Assembly: GCF_000426685.1 (NCBI RefSeq)
Contig: NZ_AUFV01000003.1
Span: 1 to 64,000, forward strand
DNA length: 64,000 bases
Direction: 5' to 3'
Origin: Solimonas flava DSM 18980
GTDB lineage: Bacteria; Pseudomonadota; Gammaproteobacteria; Nevskiales; Nevskiaceae
Shown here: positions 46,425-54,142 of the stretch, in pieces
How positions within the stretch are numbered: position 1 is the first letter of the stretch
How the letters are laid out: every line of letters starts with the position of its first letter
Made by a program: the position numbers and the translations under genes
Notes under the pieces: model-generated
The model's input: only the letters and a program-made list of their open reading frames with translations
Database searches by the model: none
What the model was told of the DNA's origin: nothing

Positions 46425-47345
46425 ATGCGCCTCGCCGTCGCCGTCCTGCTCGCCGCCCTGCCCGCCATCACCGTCGCCGCCGAACCCGCCGCCGCGCCCG
46501 GTTTCGCGCGCCTGCAGCTCGGCGCCTACACCGTCGTCGCGCTGTCCGACGGCACGTTCACGATGCCGGCCGCGCAGCTGCTGATCGAGGACCGGCCGGG
46601 CATCGTCAAGACCCTGCTCGGCCGCGCCGGCTACGGCAACACCGTGCCCGGCGCGGTCAACGCCTTCCTGATCGACACCGGCGACAAGCGCGTGCTGATC
46701 GACGCCGGCGGCGGCGCGCTGCTCGGGTCGGGTCTCGGCCAGGTGCCGGCGCAGCTGCGCGCCGCCGGCTACGCGCCCGAGCAGATCGACGAAATCTGGC
46801 TGACGCATTTGCATCCCGACCACGTCGGCGGCCTCGTGCACGACGGCCAGGCGGTCTACCCGAAAGCGATCGTGCGCACCGAAGACCGCGAGCTGGCGTT
46901 CTGGCTCGACAAGACCGCCAACCAGCCCAAGGTCGACGACAGCGTCAAGGGCGCGTTCGACGGCGCCGCCGCCTCGCTGGCGCCGTACCGCGCGAGCGGC
47001 CGCGTGCAGACCTTCAAGCCGGGCGCGACGCTGCTGCCCGGCATGCGCGCGGTCGACCTCGCCGGCCACACCGCCGGCCACACCGCGTACCGCGTGACGA
47101 GCCGCGGCCAGACACTGCTGGTCTGGGGCGACACTGTGCACGTCGGCGCCGTGCAGTTCGCCGATCCCAAGGTGACGATCCACTTCGACAGCACGCCGGC
47201 GCAGGCCGAGGCGGCGCGCGCCAGGATCTTCGCCGAAGCCGCCAAGAACGGCGAGTGGATCGCCGCCGCGCATATCGCCTTCCCGGGCCTCGGCCACGTG
47301 CGCCGCGACGGCGACGCTTACGCCTGGCAGCCGCTGGCGCCCTGA
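46425..47345 (+). CDS. Exported metallo-beta-lactamase-fold hydrolase
   Basis: A 306-residue protein. The signal peptide ends near TVAA|EPA. The metal motif T-H128-x-H130-x-D132-H133 (THLHPDHVGG) is complete, with further ligands in DLAGHTAGHT and WGDTVH. The late His is in AAHIAFPG. It belongs to the large MBL family with lactonases and hydrolases; a true antibiotic role is not implied. It is likely a periplasmic hydrolase. It is transcribed divergently from the SDR gene. Confidence 0.88.
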   Translation: MRLAVAVLLAALPAITVAAEPAAAPGFARLQLGAYTVVALSDGTFTMPAAQLLIEDRPGIVKTLLGRAGYGNTVPGAVNAFLIDTGDKRVLIDAGGGALLGSGLGQVPAQLRAAGYAPEQIDEIWLTHLHPDHVGGLVHDGQAVYPKAIVRTEDRELAFWLDKTANQPKVDDSVKGAFDGAAASLAPYRASGRVQTFKPGATLLPGMRAVDLAGHTAGHTAYRVTSRGQTLLVWGDTVHVGAVQFADPKVTIHFDSTPAQAEAARARIFAEAAKNGEWIAAAHIAFPGLGHVRRDGDAYAWQPLAP

Positions 47346-47358
47346 ACCGGGTCCAGCT

Positions 47359-47817
47359 TCAGGCCCGCTGCTGCGCCGTGCCGCGGGCGCGCATCAGCAC
47401 CGTCATCGCGCCCTGCTGGACGACGACGCCGTCGTCGCGGCGCACGTCGAACGCGAAGCGCGCGACGCCGGTGCCCGGCTTCGAGGCCAGGCGCGCGTCG
47501 AGCAGCGCGACCTCGGCGTGCACGGTGTCGCCGATCTTCACCGCCGCGCGGAAATTCCAGTCCAGATGCAGCAGGCCGATGATGCCGTCGCCGAGCACGC
47601 CGAGCTGCGTGAACAGACCGATCGCGACCGCCATCGTCAGCGGCCCGTGCGCGATGCGCGTGCCGTGCACGGTGCCACGCGCGAAGTGCTCGTCGACGTG
47701 AATCGGCGTCCAGTCGCCGGCCAGGCCGGCGAACTGGACGATGTCACCCTCGCCGATCGTGCGGCCGCGCGTGATCCAGCGCTGGCCGGCGACGAAATCC
47801 TCGACGCGCCCGCCCAT
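47359..47817 (-). CDS. MaoC-like hot-dog dehydratase
   Basis: A 152-residue protein. FAGLAGDWTPIHVDEHFARGTVHGTRIAHG is the hydratase-2 motif with the catalytic Asp and His. It probably hydrates an enoyl-CoA (R-specific) or a related thioester. It starts 13 bases after the propionyl-CoA synthetase gene on the same strand, so the two form an operon. Confidence 0.87.
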   Translation of the reverse strand: MGGRVEDFVAGQRWITRGRTIGEGDIVQFAGLAGDWTPIHVDEHFARGTVHGTRIAHGPLTMAVAIGLFTQLGVLGDGIIGLLHLDWNFRAAVKIGDTVHAEVALLDARLASKPGTGVARFAFDVRRDDGVVVQQGAMTVLMRARGTAQQRA

Positions 47818-47830
47818 GGCGTCGCCGCGC

Positions 47831-49726
47831 TCAACGCACGGCGTTGCGCATGCGGGTCAGCACGACGTTGATTTCCTCCAGCGTGCGCGGATCATCGATC
47901 GTCGCCGGCGCGGTGTACGGCTTTTCGTCGGCGATTGCGCGCATCGTCGCGCGCAGCACCTTGCCGGAACGCGTCTTCGGCAGGCGCGCGACGATCGCGA
48001 CCTGCTTGAATGCGGCAACCGCGCCGATCTGCTCGCGCACGCGGGCGACGAGTTCGACCGACAGCTGCTCGGCGGACTTCTCGACGCCGGCCTTGAGCAC
48101 CACCAGGCCAACCGGCACCTGCCCCTTGAGGGCGTCGGCGGCGCCGATCACCGCGCATTCGGCGACGTCCGGATGCGAGGCCAGCACTTCCTCCATCGAG
48201 CCGGTCGACAGCCGGTGGCCGGCGACGTTGATGATGTCGTCGATGCGCGACATCACCCAGAAGTAGCCGTCCTCGTCGACGTAGCCGGCGTCGCCGGCGA
48301 GGTAGTAGCCGGGATAGTGCGACAGATAGTTGTCGATATAGCCCTGCTCGTTGTGCCACAGCGTCGGCAGCGTGCCCGGCGGCAGCGGCAGCTTGATGAC
48401 GAGGTTGCCGATCTCGCCGGTGGCGGCAGGCTTGCCGTCGATGTCGAGAATGCGCACGTCGAAGCCGGGCACCGGCACCGCCGCCGAGCCGGGCTTCACC
48501 GGCAGCGTCTCGATGCCGACCGGGTTGGCGATCGCCGGCCAGCCGAGTTCGGTCTGCCACCAGTTGTCGATCACCGGCACCTGGAGCTGGGCGCGCGCCC
48601 ATTCGATCGTGTCCGGATCGCAGCGCTCGCCGGCCAGATACAGCGTCTTGAAGCCCGACAGGTCGTACTGCTTCAGCAGCGCGCCGTGCGGATCTTCCTT
48701 CTTGATCGCGCGAAACGCGGTCGGCGCGGTGAAGAAATTCTTGACGCGATGCTGGCTGATGACGCGCCAGAACGCGCCGGCGTCGGGCGTGCCGACCGGC
48801 TTGCCTTCGTAGAGGATCGTCGTGCAGCCGGCGAGCAGCGGGCCGTAGACGATGTACGAATGGCCGACCACCCAGCCGACGTCCGAGGCGGCCCAGAACA
48901 CGTCGCCCGGATCGCAGTCGTAAACCACCTTCATCGAGTAGCGCAGCGCCACCGCGTGACCGCCGTTGTCGCGCACCACGCCCTTGGGCTTGCCGGTGGT
49001 GCCCGAGGTGTAGAGCACGTACAGCGGATCGGTGGCGGCGACCGGCACGCACTCGGCCGGCGTCGCCGCGGCGACCGCCTCGTGCCAGTCGAGATCGCGG
49101 CCGGCCTGCAGCGTCGCGCGGCACTGCGGCCGCTGCAGAACGATGGTGCGCGCGACCTTGTGCGTCGCCAGCGCCAGCGCGTGATCGAGCAGCGGCTTGT
49201 ATTCGACCAGGCGGCCCGGCTCGATGCCGCAGGACGCCGATACCACCAGCACCGGCTGCGCATCGTCGATGCGCTTGGCCAGCTCCGGCGCGGCGAAGCC
49301 GCCGAACACCACCGAATGCACGGCACCGATGCGCGCGCAGGCCAGCATCGCGATCGCCGCCTCCGGCACCATCGGCATGTAGACGATGACGCGATCGCCG
49401 CGGCCGACGCCCTGCGCGCGCAGCGCGCCGGCGAAGGCGGCGACGCGGTCGCGCAGCTCGCGGTAGGTGTACTGCGCGACGGTCTGCGTGACCGGGCTGT
49501 CGTAGATCAGCGCGGCCTGATCGCCGCGGCCTTCGTCGACCCAGCGGTCGAGCGCGTTGTAGCAGGTGTTCAGCTCGCCGCCGGCGAACCAGCGGTAGAG
49601 CGGCGGGTTCGCGTCGTCGAGCACGCGCTCCCACTTCTTCGTCCAGCGCAGGGCCTCGGCCTGTTCGGCCCAGAACGCTTCGGGCTCGGCCAGCGAGCGG
49701 CGGTATACGTCGGCGTAAGCAGCCAT
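47831..49726 (-). CDS. prpE: Propionyl-CoA synthetase
   Basis: A 631-residue acetyl-CoA-synthetase-type ligase. VLYTSGTTGKPKGVVRDNGGH, FWAASDVGWVVGHSYIVYGPLL and the C-terminal acylatable Lys in PKTRSGKVLR are all present. Details such as the NTCYNALDRWV opening and RIDDIINVAGHRLSTGSMEE favour PrpE over AcsA. It activates propionate, a common end product of sterol side-chain and odd-chain breakdown. AGGAG precedes the ATG. It is the first gene of a unit with the MaoC gene. Confidence 0.88.
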   Translation of the reverse strand: MAAYADVYRRSLAEPEAFWAEQAEALRWTKKWERVLDDANPPLYRWFAGGELNTCYNALDRWVDEGRGDQAALIYDSPVTQTVAQYTYRELRDRVAAFAGALRAQGVGRGDRVIVYMPMVPEAAIAMLACARIGAVHSVVFGGFAAPELAKRIDDAQPVLVVSASCGIEPGRLVEYKPLLDHALALATHKVARTIVLQRPQCRATLQAGRDLDWHEAVAAATPAECVPVAATDPLYVLYTSGTTGKPKGVVRDNGGHAVALRYSMKVVYDCDPGDVFWAASDVGWVVGHSYIVYGPLLAGCTTILYEGKPVGTPDAGAFWRVISQHRVKNFFTAPTAFRAIKKEDPHGALLKQYDLSGFKTLYLAGERCDPDTIEWARAQLQVPVIDNWWQTELGWPAIANPVGIETLPVKPGSAAVPVPGFDVRILDIDGKPAATGEIGNLVIKLPLPPGTLPTLWHNEQGYIDNYLSHYPGYYLAGDAGYVDEDGYFWVMSRIDDIINVAGHRLSTGSMEEVLASHPDVAECAVIGAADALKGQVPVGLVVLKAGVEKSAEQLSVELVARVREQIGAVAAFKQVAIVARLPKTRSGKVLRATMRAIADEKPYTAPATIDDPRTLEEINVVLTRMRNAVR

Positions 49727-49869
49727 TGGGGAAATCTCCTCGGGCCGTCTCTGCGGCCATCTCGATGCACGCGGGCCGGATGGCGCCGCGCCCCGCAGTG
49801 TAGCGCCGCCCCCGGGGCGCCGGACTCCTGCGTTTGTACCGGAAACGTGACAGTCCGCTCGCCGGCCGC

Positions 49870-50895
49870 TCACAGCCAGCGGCGGGCGAAGGCGACCATG
49901 TCCTCGCGCGCCCGGCGCACTTCGGGGAACAGCATGCCGAACAGCGGAAAGGCGTGCGGCAAGACCGGCCAGATATCGACCTGCACCTCGACGCCGGCGG
50001 CGCGCGCGCGGCGCGCGAACAGCACGGTGTCGTCGAGCAGCACCTCGGCGTCACTGGCCAGCAGATACAGCGGCGGGAAGCCGCGGCAGTCGGCGTACAG
50101 CGGCGACAGTTCCGGATCGCTGGCGTCACAGCCGCCGGCGTAGAGATCGTCGACACGCTGCAGCGCCGCGATCGGCAGGATCGGATCGCGGCGCGCGCGC
50201 AGCGGCCGCGACGGCGGACCGTGCACGCGGCCCAGCTCGGTCGCCGGCGACACCGGGATCGCACAGGCCGGCATCGGCCAGCCGTGGCGGCGGATGCGCT
50301 GCAGCAGACCGAGCACGAGATTGCCGCCGGCCGACTCGCCGGCCAGCACGATGCGCGAAGCAGGAAAGCCGAGGTCGAGCAGCGCGCGGTAGGCGCGCTC
50401 GCAGTCGTCGAGCGCGGCCGGGTAGCGGTTGTACGGCGCCAGCCGGTAGTCGGGCAGGAAGCCGGCCGCGTCGAGCCTGCGGCACAGGCGCGCGACCAGG
50501 CGCACGTGCGTGTCGGGCGAGGCCGGCAGCACGAAGGCGCCGCCGTGCAGCCACAGCAGCACCGGCTGCTGCGTCTGCGCCAGATCGCCGACCACATGGC
50601 CCGGCACGCCGCGGTCCGGCGCACCGATCACCTGGTAGTCGACCGCCAGGCCGCTGCTGTCGCGGCAGACCTGCGCGGCGACCAGCAGCTGCATGCGCGC
50701 GATGCGTTCCTTGTTGCCGCGCAGCATCCACGCCAGCCACGGCCGCATCAGGCGGCGCATCAGCCAGACGAAGAAGCGGCTGCGGCGGCTGATGACGATG
50801 TCCTTCAGCGGCGGCGTGCCGGTTTCGCTCACCGGCAGAGCGGCGTGCGGCGGGTCGAGGCGCACGGCCCCCGTTTCAGGTTCTGGCTTTCCCAT
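49870..50895 (-). CDS. HSL-family alpha/beta hydrolase
   Basis: A 341-residue esterase. The oxyanion motif HGG (residues 117-119, LHGGAF) and nucleophile S188 in GESAGG are typical of the hormone-sensitive lipase group; the catalytic Asp and His are likely in the region YLLASDAEVLLDD and in LPHAFPLF. It hydrolyses small or medium acyl esters. It begins 26 bases after the DUF2834 gene and shares its direction. Confidence 0.88.
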   Translation of the reverse strand: MGKPEPETGAVRLDPPHAALPVSETGTPPLKDIVISRRSRFFVWLMRRLMRPWLAWMLRGNKERIARMQLLVAAQVCRDSSGLAVDYQVIGAPDRGVPGHVVGDLAQTQQPVLLWLHGGAFVLPASPDTHVRLVARLCRRLDAAGFLPDYRLAPYNRYPAALDDCERAYRALLDLGFPASRIVLAGESAGGNLVLGLLQRIRRHGWPMPACAIPVSPATELGRVHGPPSRPLRARRDPILPIAALQRVDDLYAGGCDASDPELSPLYADCRGFPPLYLLASDAEVLLDDTVLFARRARAAGVEVQVDIWPVLPHAFPLFGMLFPEVRRAREDMVAFARRWL

Positions 50896-50921
50896 GCCCG
50901 CAGCGTGCCTGTGCGCGGCCC

Positions 50922-51380
50922 TCACTGTCCACGGCCGGCGGCGGCGTTGGCGCGGCGCTGGCGCTCGCGCACCGCCATGAACAGGGCGATCGCGAACGCG
51001 TAGCTGGTCAAGAGGCTCATCGGAAAGTACAGCCACGGCGCGCGCATGCCGAGGCGGCGGCCGTCGACGATCGTCCACAGCGGAAACAGGATCAGGTTGG
51101 CGATGATCAGGTCCTGGCCGCCGGACGCCGACGCCGGGTTCACGAACAGCAGCGTGGTCCAGTGCCACCAGCCGGCCGCGGCGCCGTACTCGCGCATGTA
51201 GGCGATGTTGAAATACCAGCCGATCAGCAGCGCCGGCACCGCGGTCAGCCAGCAGGCCCATTCGAGCGCCGAGGCGCCACCGGCCGGCCCGCCGCGGCGG
51301 AACAGGTCGCGGCTCAGCCAGACGATCAGCGCCACCGACAGCAGGCCGAGGCCGGCGTAGAACAGTTCGATCGACGACAT
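50922..51380 (-). CDS. DUF2834 membrane protein
   Basis: A 152-residue protein with four hydrophobic segments. PALLIGWYFNIAYMREYG and LIIANLILFPLWTIVDGRRLG resemble the DUF2834 family of small bacterial membrane proteins of unknown function. It lies just upstream of the HSL-type hydrolase and may be co-transcribed. Confidence 0.7.
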   Translation of the reverse strand: MSSIELFYAGLGLLSVALIVWLSRDLFRRGGPAGGASALEWACWLTAVPALLIGWYFNIAYMREYGAAAGWWHWTTLLFVNPASASGGQDLIIANLILFPLWTIVDGRRLGMRAPWLYFPMSLLTSYAFAIALFMAVRERQRRANAAAGRGQ

Positions 51381-51514
51381 GGCGCTTCCCCGGTTGCGGC
51401 CTTCGCGGCGCTACGCTTCGGCCGCCGCGCGGCGGCGCGGCCGTCCCCGCCGCGACTATGGCCGGCGGCGGCGCGCCGCTCCTCCCCGGATCGGACGAGA
51501 GCCGCGCGCTGCGC

Positions 51515-52207
51515 TCAGCTCACGCGCAGACGCTCGTAGGGTTCGATCTCGGCGATGCGCGCGCCGTCCCAGAAGTAGCGGTAATGGCGGGTCTGCGTCA
51601 CCGGCTGCAACGCGCGCGGCCGCAGCACCGCGACACAGCGCCCGTCCGGGACGTCGCGCACGCTGTTGTAGTAGAGGCCCCAGGCGCCGCGCGCGCGCAG
51701 TGCCGCGCCGAAGCGCTGGCCGGCGCCGTAGTCGTCCGGGTGCAGGATCGCGGCGCGCCGCGCGTCGCCGGGCAGCAGCGTCATCGGCTGCGCCAGCGTC
51801 GTCGTATAGCAGCGCATCTCCAGCACCTCGCGCGGCATTGCCGCATCGCGCAGGAAGCGCTCGCGGTGGTAGCGCGTCTCGGCGATCGCGGTCTCGACGC
51901 GGCAGGCCGCGTAGTAGAGGCCGAAGCTGCCGTCGGTGAAGCGCGACGGCGACGGATGGCAGAAGGCCGCCATGATCGGCGTGCAGCCCGGCCCGTAAAC
52001 CGACTCGCCGGGCCCGAGACGCTGGATCGCGCCGCTCTCGTGGCGCAGGCGCTCGTTGGTCAGCCCTTCAAGCTCGGCCAGCATCTGCAGCTCCTCGTCG
52101 TTGCGCGCGACGTCGAACAGCGACACCGCCGGATAGCGGCTCGGCACGATGCGATGCACCGCGCTGTCGACGCTGCGGCTGCGCAGCGGCCCGTAGTCGT
52201 CGCTCAT
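51515..52207 (-). CDS. RES-domain toxin
   Basis: A 230-residue protein. The R-E-S catalytic set is seen as R19 or R24 (HRIVPSRYP), E110 (AIAETRYH) and S182 (YYNSVRD). RES toxins degrade cellular NAD+ and stop growth. It follows an Xre-type antitoxin gene by 6 bases, the normal order for this type II toxin-antitoxin system. A full-length, apparently intact gene implies the pair is active. Confidence 0.88.
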   Translation of the reverse strand: MSDDYGPLRSRSVDSAVHRIVPSRYPAVSLFDVARNDEELQMLAELEGLTNERLRHESGAIQRLGPGESVYGPGCTPIMAAFCHPSPSRFTDGSFGLYYAACRVETAIAETRYHRERFLRDAAMPREVLEMRCYTTTLAQPMTLLPGDARRAAILHPDDYGAGQRFGAALRARGAWGLYYNSVRDVPDGRCVAVLRPRALQPVTQTRHYRYFWDGARIAEIEPYERLRVS

Positions 52208-52213
52208 CGGCCT

Positions 52214-52654
52214 TCAGCCGCGCGCGCCGTCGAGGTAGCGGCGCACCACGTACAGGTCGGCGACCTGGCCGGACAGCAGGCGCGCCAGCGGCGCCTGGCC
52301 GCCGAACAGCGCGTCGGCGTTGGCGTGGCGCAGCCAGTGGCGCTGGTTGTCCGGCGTCGGCAGCAGGATCATCAGCGCCTTGTGGATGCCGAGCAGGTAG
52401 CTGAGCCGTTCGACCGCGTCGGCCGACAGCTCGAGGCGGCCGCCGTCGGCCTGCGCGCGCCAGCGCTGCACGGTGCGCGGCGTGGTGCCGAGCAGGCGCG
52501 CCAGCTCGGCATGGCCGAGCTGCCAGCCCTGCGCGATCGACAGCACCTGGCGCAGGCCGACCGCGTTGCGGCGCGCCGCCCAGTCGTCGTCCTTGCGTTC
52601 CGGCGCGGCCGGCGCGGCCGGCGCGGCGTCGATGCCGATCGGGACCAGTCTCAT
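52214..52654 (-). CDS. Xre/MbcA/ParS-type antitoxin
   Basis: A 146-residue antitoxin. A helix-turn-helix lies at about residues 44-75 (GHAELARLLGTTPRTVQRWR). The C-terminal toxin-binding domain (HWLRHANADALFGGQAPLARLLSGQVADLYVVRRYLDGARG in pieces) matches the MbcA/ParS/Xre family (DUF2384). It should block the RES toxin and bind its own operator, an inverted repeat just upstream. Confidence 0.87.
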   Translation of the reverse strand: MRLVPIGIDAAPAAPAAPERKDDDWAARRNAVGLRQVLSIAQGWQLGHAELARLLGTTPRTVQRWRAQADGGRLELSADAVERLSYLLGIHKALMILLPTPDNQRHWLRHANADALFGGQAPLARLLSGQVADLYVVRRYLDGARG

Positions 52655-52672
52655 TGCGAACCCGTGACGTCA

Positions 52673-52704
52673 AATGTCGTAATACTATATTCGATTGCGA
52701 CATT
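52673..52704. promoter_or_regulatory. Operator/promoter of the RES/Xre pair
   Basis: AATGTCG-N18-CGACATT is a perfect 7-bp inverted repeat with an AT-rich centre. The centre holds TATAGT on the minus strand, a fair -10 box about 30 bases before the antitoxin ATG. Autorepression by the antitoxin or the pair is the expected use. Confidence 0.55.
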
Positions 52705-52880
52705 CGTCGCTTCGCCGCCGGCCGTCTCCGGGCCCGGCGCCGGCGCGCTCCATGCCCATCTCCCCGGCATCGCCCCGATATACTCGCCGGCGCGCACGGA
52801 GCACAGGGACGCCGGACGGCGGGGCCGGGCGCGCACGCAGAACGCGCACGGCCGGCGACGCACGGCCGGGGGACCTTGGC

Positions 52881-53522
52881 TTGAACAACATCTGGATCGT
52901 CGAAGACCACCCGGCCGCGGCGCAGGCGCTGGCGGCCGCCGCGCGCACGGCCTACGCCGACGCCACCGTCGCCAGCGACGCGCGCATCGGCGCCGCGCTG
53001 CAGCGGCTGGCCGGCGGCTACGCGCCGGACCTGGCGTTGATCGACCTCGACCTGCCGGACGGCAGCGGCGTCGACGTGCTCGAAGCGCTGCGCCGGCGGT
53101 GCCCGGCCTGCGGCACCGTCGTCGCCACGATCTACGACGACGATGCCCACCTCTTTCCGGCGCTGCGCGCCGGCGCGCGCGGCTACCTGCTCAAGGACGA
53201 GCCGGCGGCGCGCATGAGCGAGGCGCTGCGCGGCATCCTGCGCGGCGAACCGCCGCTGTCGCCGAGCATCGCGCGGCGCCTGCTGCGCGTGTTCGAGGCG
53301 CCGCCGGTCTCGAACGACGAGCAGGAGCTGAGCCCGCGCGAACGCGAGACCCTGATCCTGATCGCCAAGGGCTACCACCTGCCCGACGTCGCGCAATCGC
53401 TCGGCGTCACGCGTTCGACGGCGGCGACCTACATCAAGACCGTCTACCGCAAGCTCGCCGTGACTTCGCGCGCCGAGGCGACGCTCGAAGCGAGCCGGCG
53501 CGGACTCGTCGGCCGGCTCTGA
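52881..53522 (+). CDS. NarL/FixJ-type response regulator
   Basis: A 213-residue regulator. The receiver has acidic pair E8-D9, phospho-acceptor D55 (LIDLDLPDGSG) and the Lys in YLLKDEP. The LuxR-type helix-turn-helix is at about 148-205 (LSPREREtL...VTRSTAATYIKTVYRKL). The start is TTG: GGGGGA lies about 9 bases ahead and the next codons are Asn-Asn-Ile. It converges with the DUF1566 gene, 3 bases apart. Its kinase is probably the one at 55.9-56.6 kb. Confidence 0.88.
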   Translation: MNNIWIVEDHPAAAQALAAAARTAYADATVASDARIGAALQRLAGGYAPDLALIDLDLPDGSGVDVLEALRRRCPACGTVVATIYDDDAHLFPALRAGARGYLLKDEPAARMSEALRGILRGEPPLSPSIARRLLRVFEAPPVSNDEQELSPRERETLILIAKGYHLPDVAQSLGVTRSTAATYIKTVYRKLAVTSRAEATLEASRRGLVGRL

Positions 53523-53525
53523 GCC

Positions 53526-54068
53526 TCAGGGCGCCGACGCGCGCACCAGGCGCACGGAGTTGGGCGCCGCCTTGGTGGTGCCTTCGTCGGCGCCGGAGTT
53601 GAAGTCCATGCGCCAGACGTCACCGTCGCTGTCGGCGTGCTGCGACGAACTGAGCGCGTAGGACGCCGACGGGTACATCGGCGTGCCGGGGAAGATCGCG
53701 AGATTGATCGCCGGCCGCTCGCAGGACGGCTCGGCCAGCGTCGTCAGCTCGCTGATATTGGGCAGGCGCCAGCCGCCACCTTCGCCGGCGGCGTAGGCGA
53801 GCGCGCCACTCCAGGTCAGCGCCGACGGCGTGCCGGTGCAGGCGTTCTGATCGGCGTTCCAGCTCATGCCGGCGAGGCAGCGTCGCCAGACCAGGCCGGT
53901 CGCCAGATCGGTGACTTCCTTGCCGTCGCCGCTGACGCGGTACTGGCTGTCCGGACGCACCGGCGTCAGGCCCGGGTTGCAGGCCTGCGCGGCGAGCACG
54001 GTGTCGATGAGGCCGACGCCGAGCAGCAGGCCGGCGGCGGCGGTGGAGCAGCGGATCGAAAGGGACAT
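53526..54068 (-). CDS. Exported DUF1566 (Lcl C-terminal) protein
   Basis: A 180-residue protein. The signal peptide ends near VLAAQA. The body matches DUF1566: VTDLATGLVWRRCLAGMSWN, ALAYAAGEGGGWRLPNISEL and SVRLVRA, with conserved Trp and paired cysteines. Such domains are found in surface and adhesin-like proteins and are related to C-type-lectin-like folds. GGAG lies 8 bases before the ATG. It is the last gene of a minus-strand series with the kinase genes. Confidence 0.83.
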   Translation of the reverse strand: MSLSIRCSTAAAGLLLGVGLIDTVLAAQACNPGLTPVRPDSQYRVSGDGKEVTDLATGLVWRRCLAGMSWNADQNACTGTPSALTWSGALAYAAGEGGGWRLPNISELTTLAEPSCERPAINLAIFPGTPMYPSASYALSSSQHADSDGDVWRMDFNSGADEGTTKAAPNSVRLVRASAP

Positions 54069-54142
54069 CGGGTTCACTCCAGAAAGTGCGAATCGGGTCG
54101 GGGCAGCGCCCCAGCCGCCGCGTGGCGGCCGGGGCGCCGGCA

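Noticed and set aside
46425-47345. Carbapenemase-type metallo-beta-lactamase
   Set aside because: The metal motif is general to the fold and the rest does not resemble known carbapenemases.
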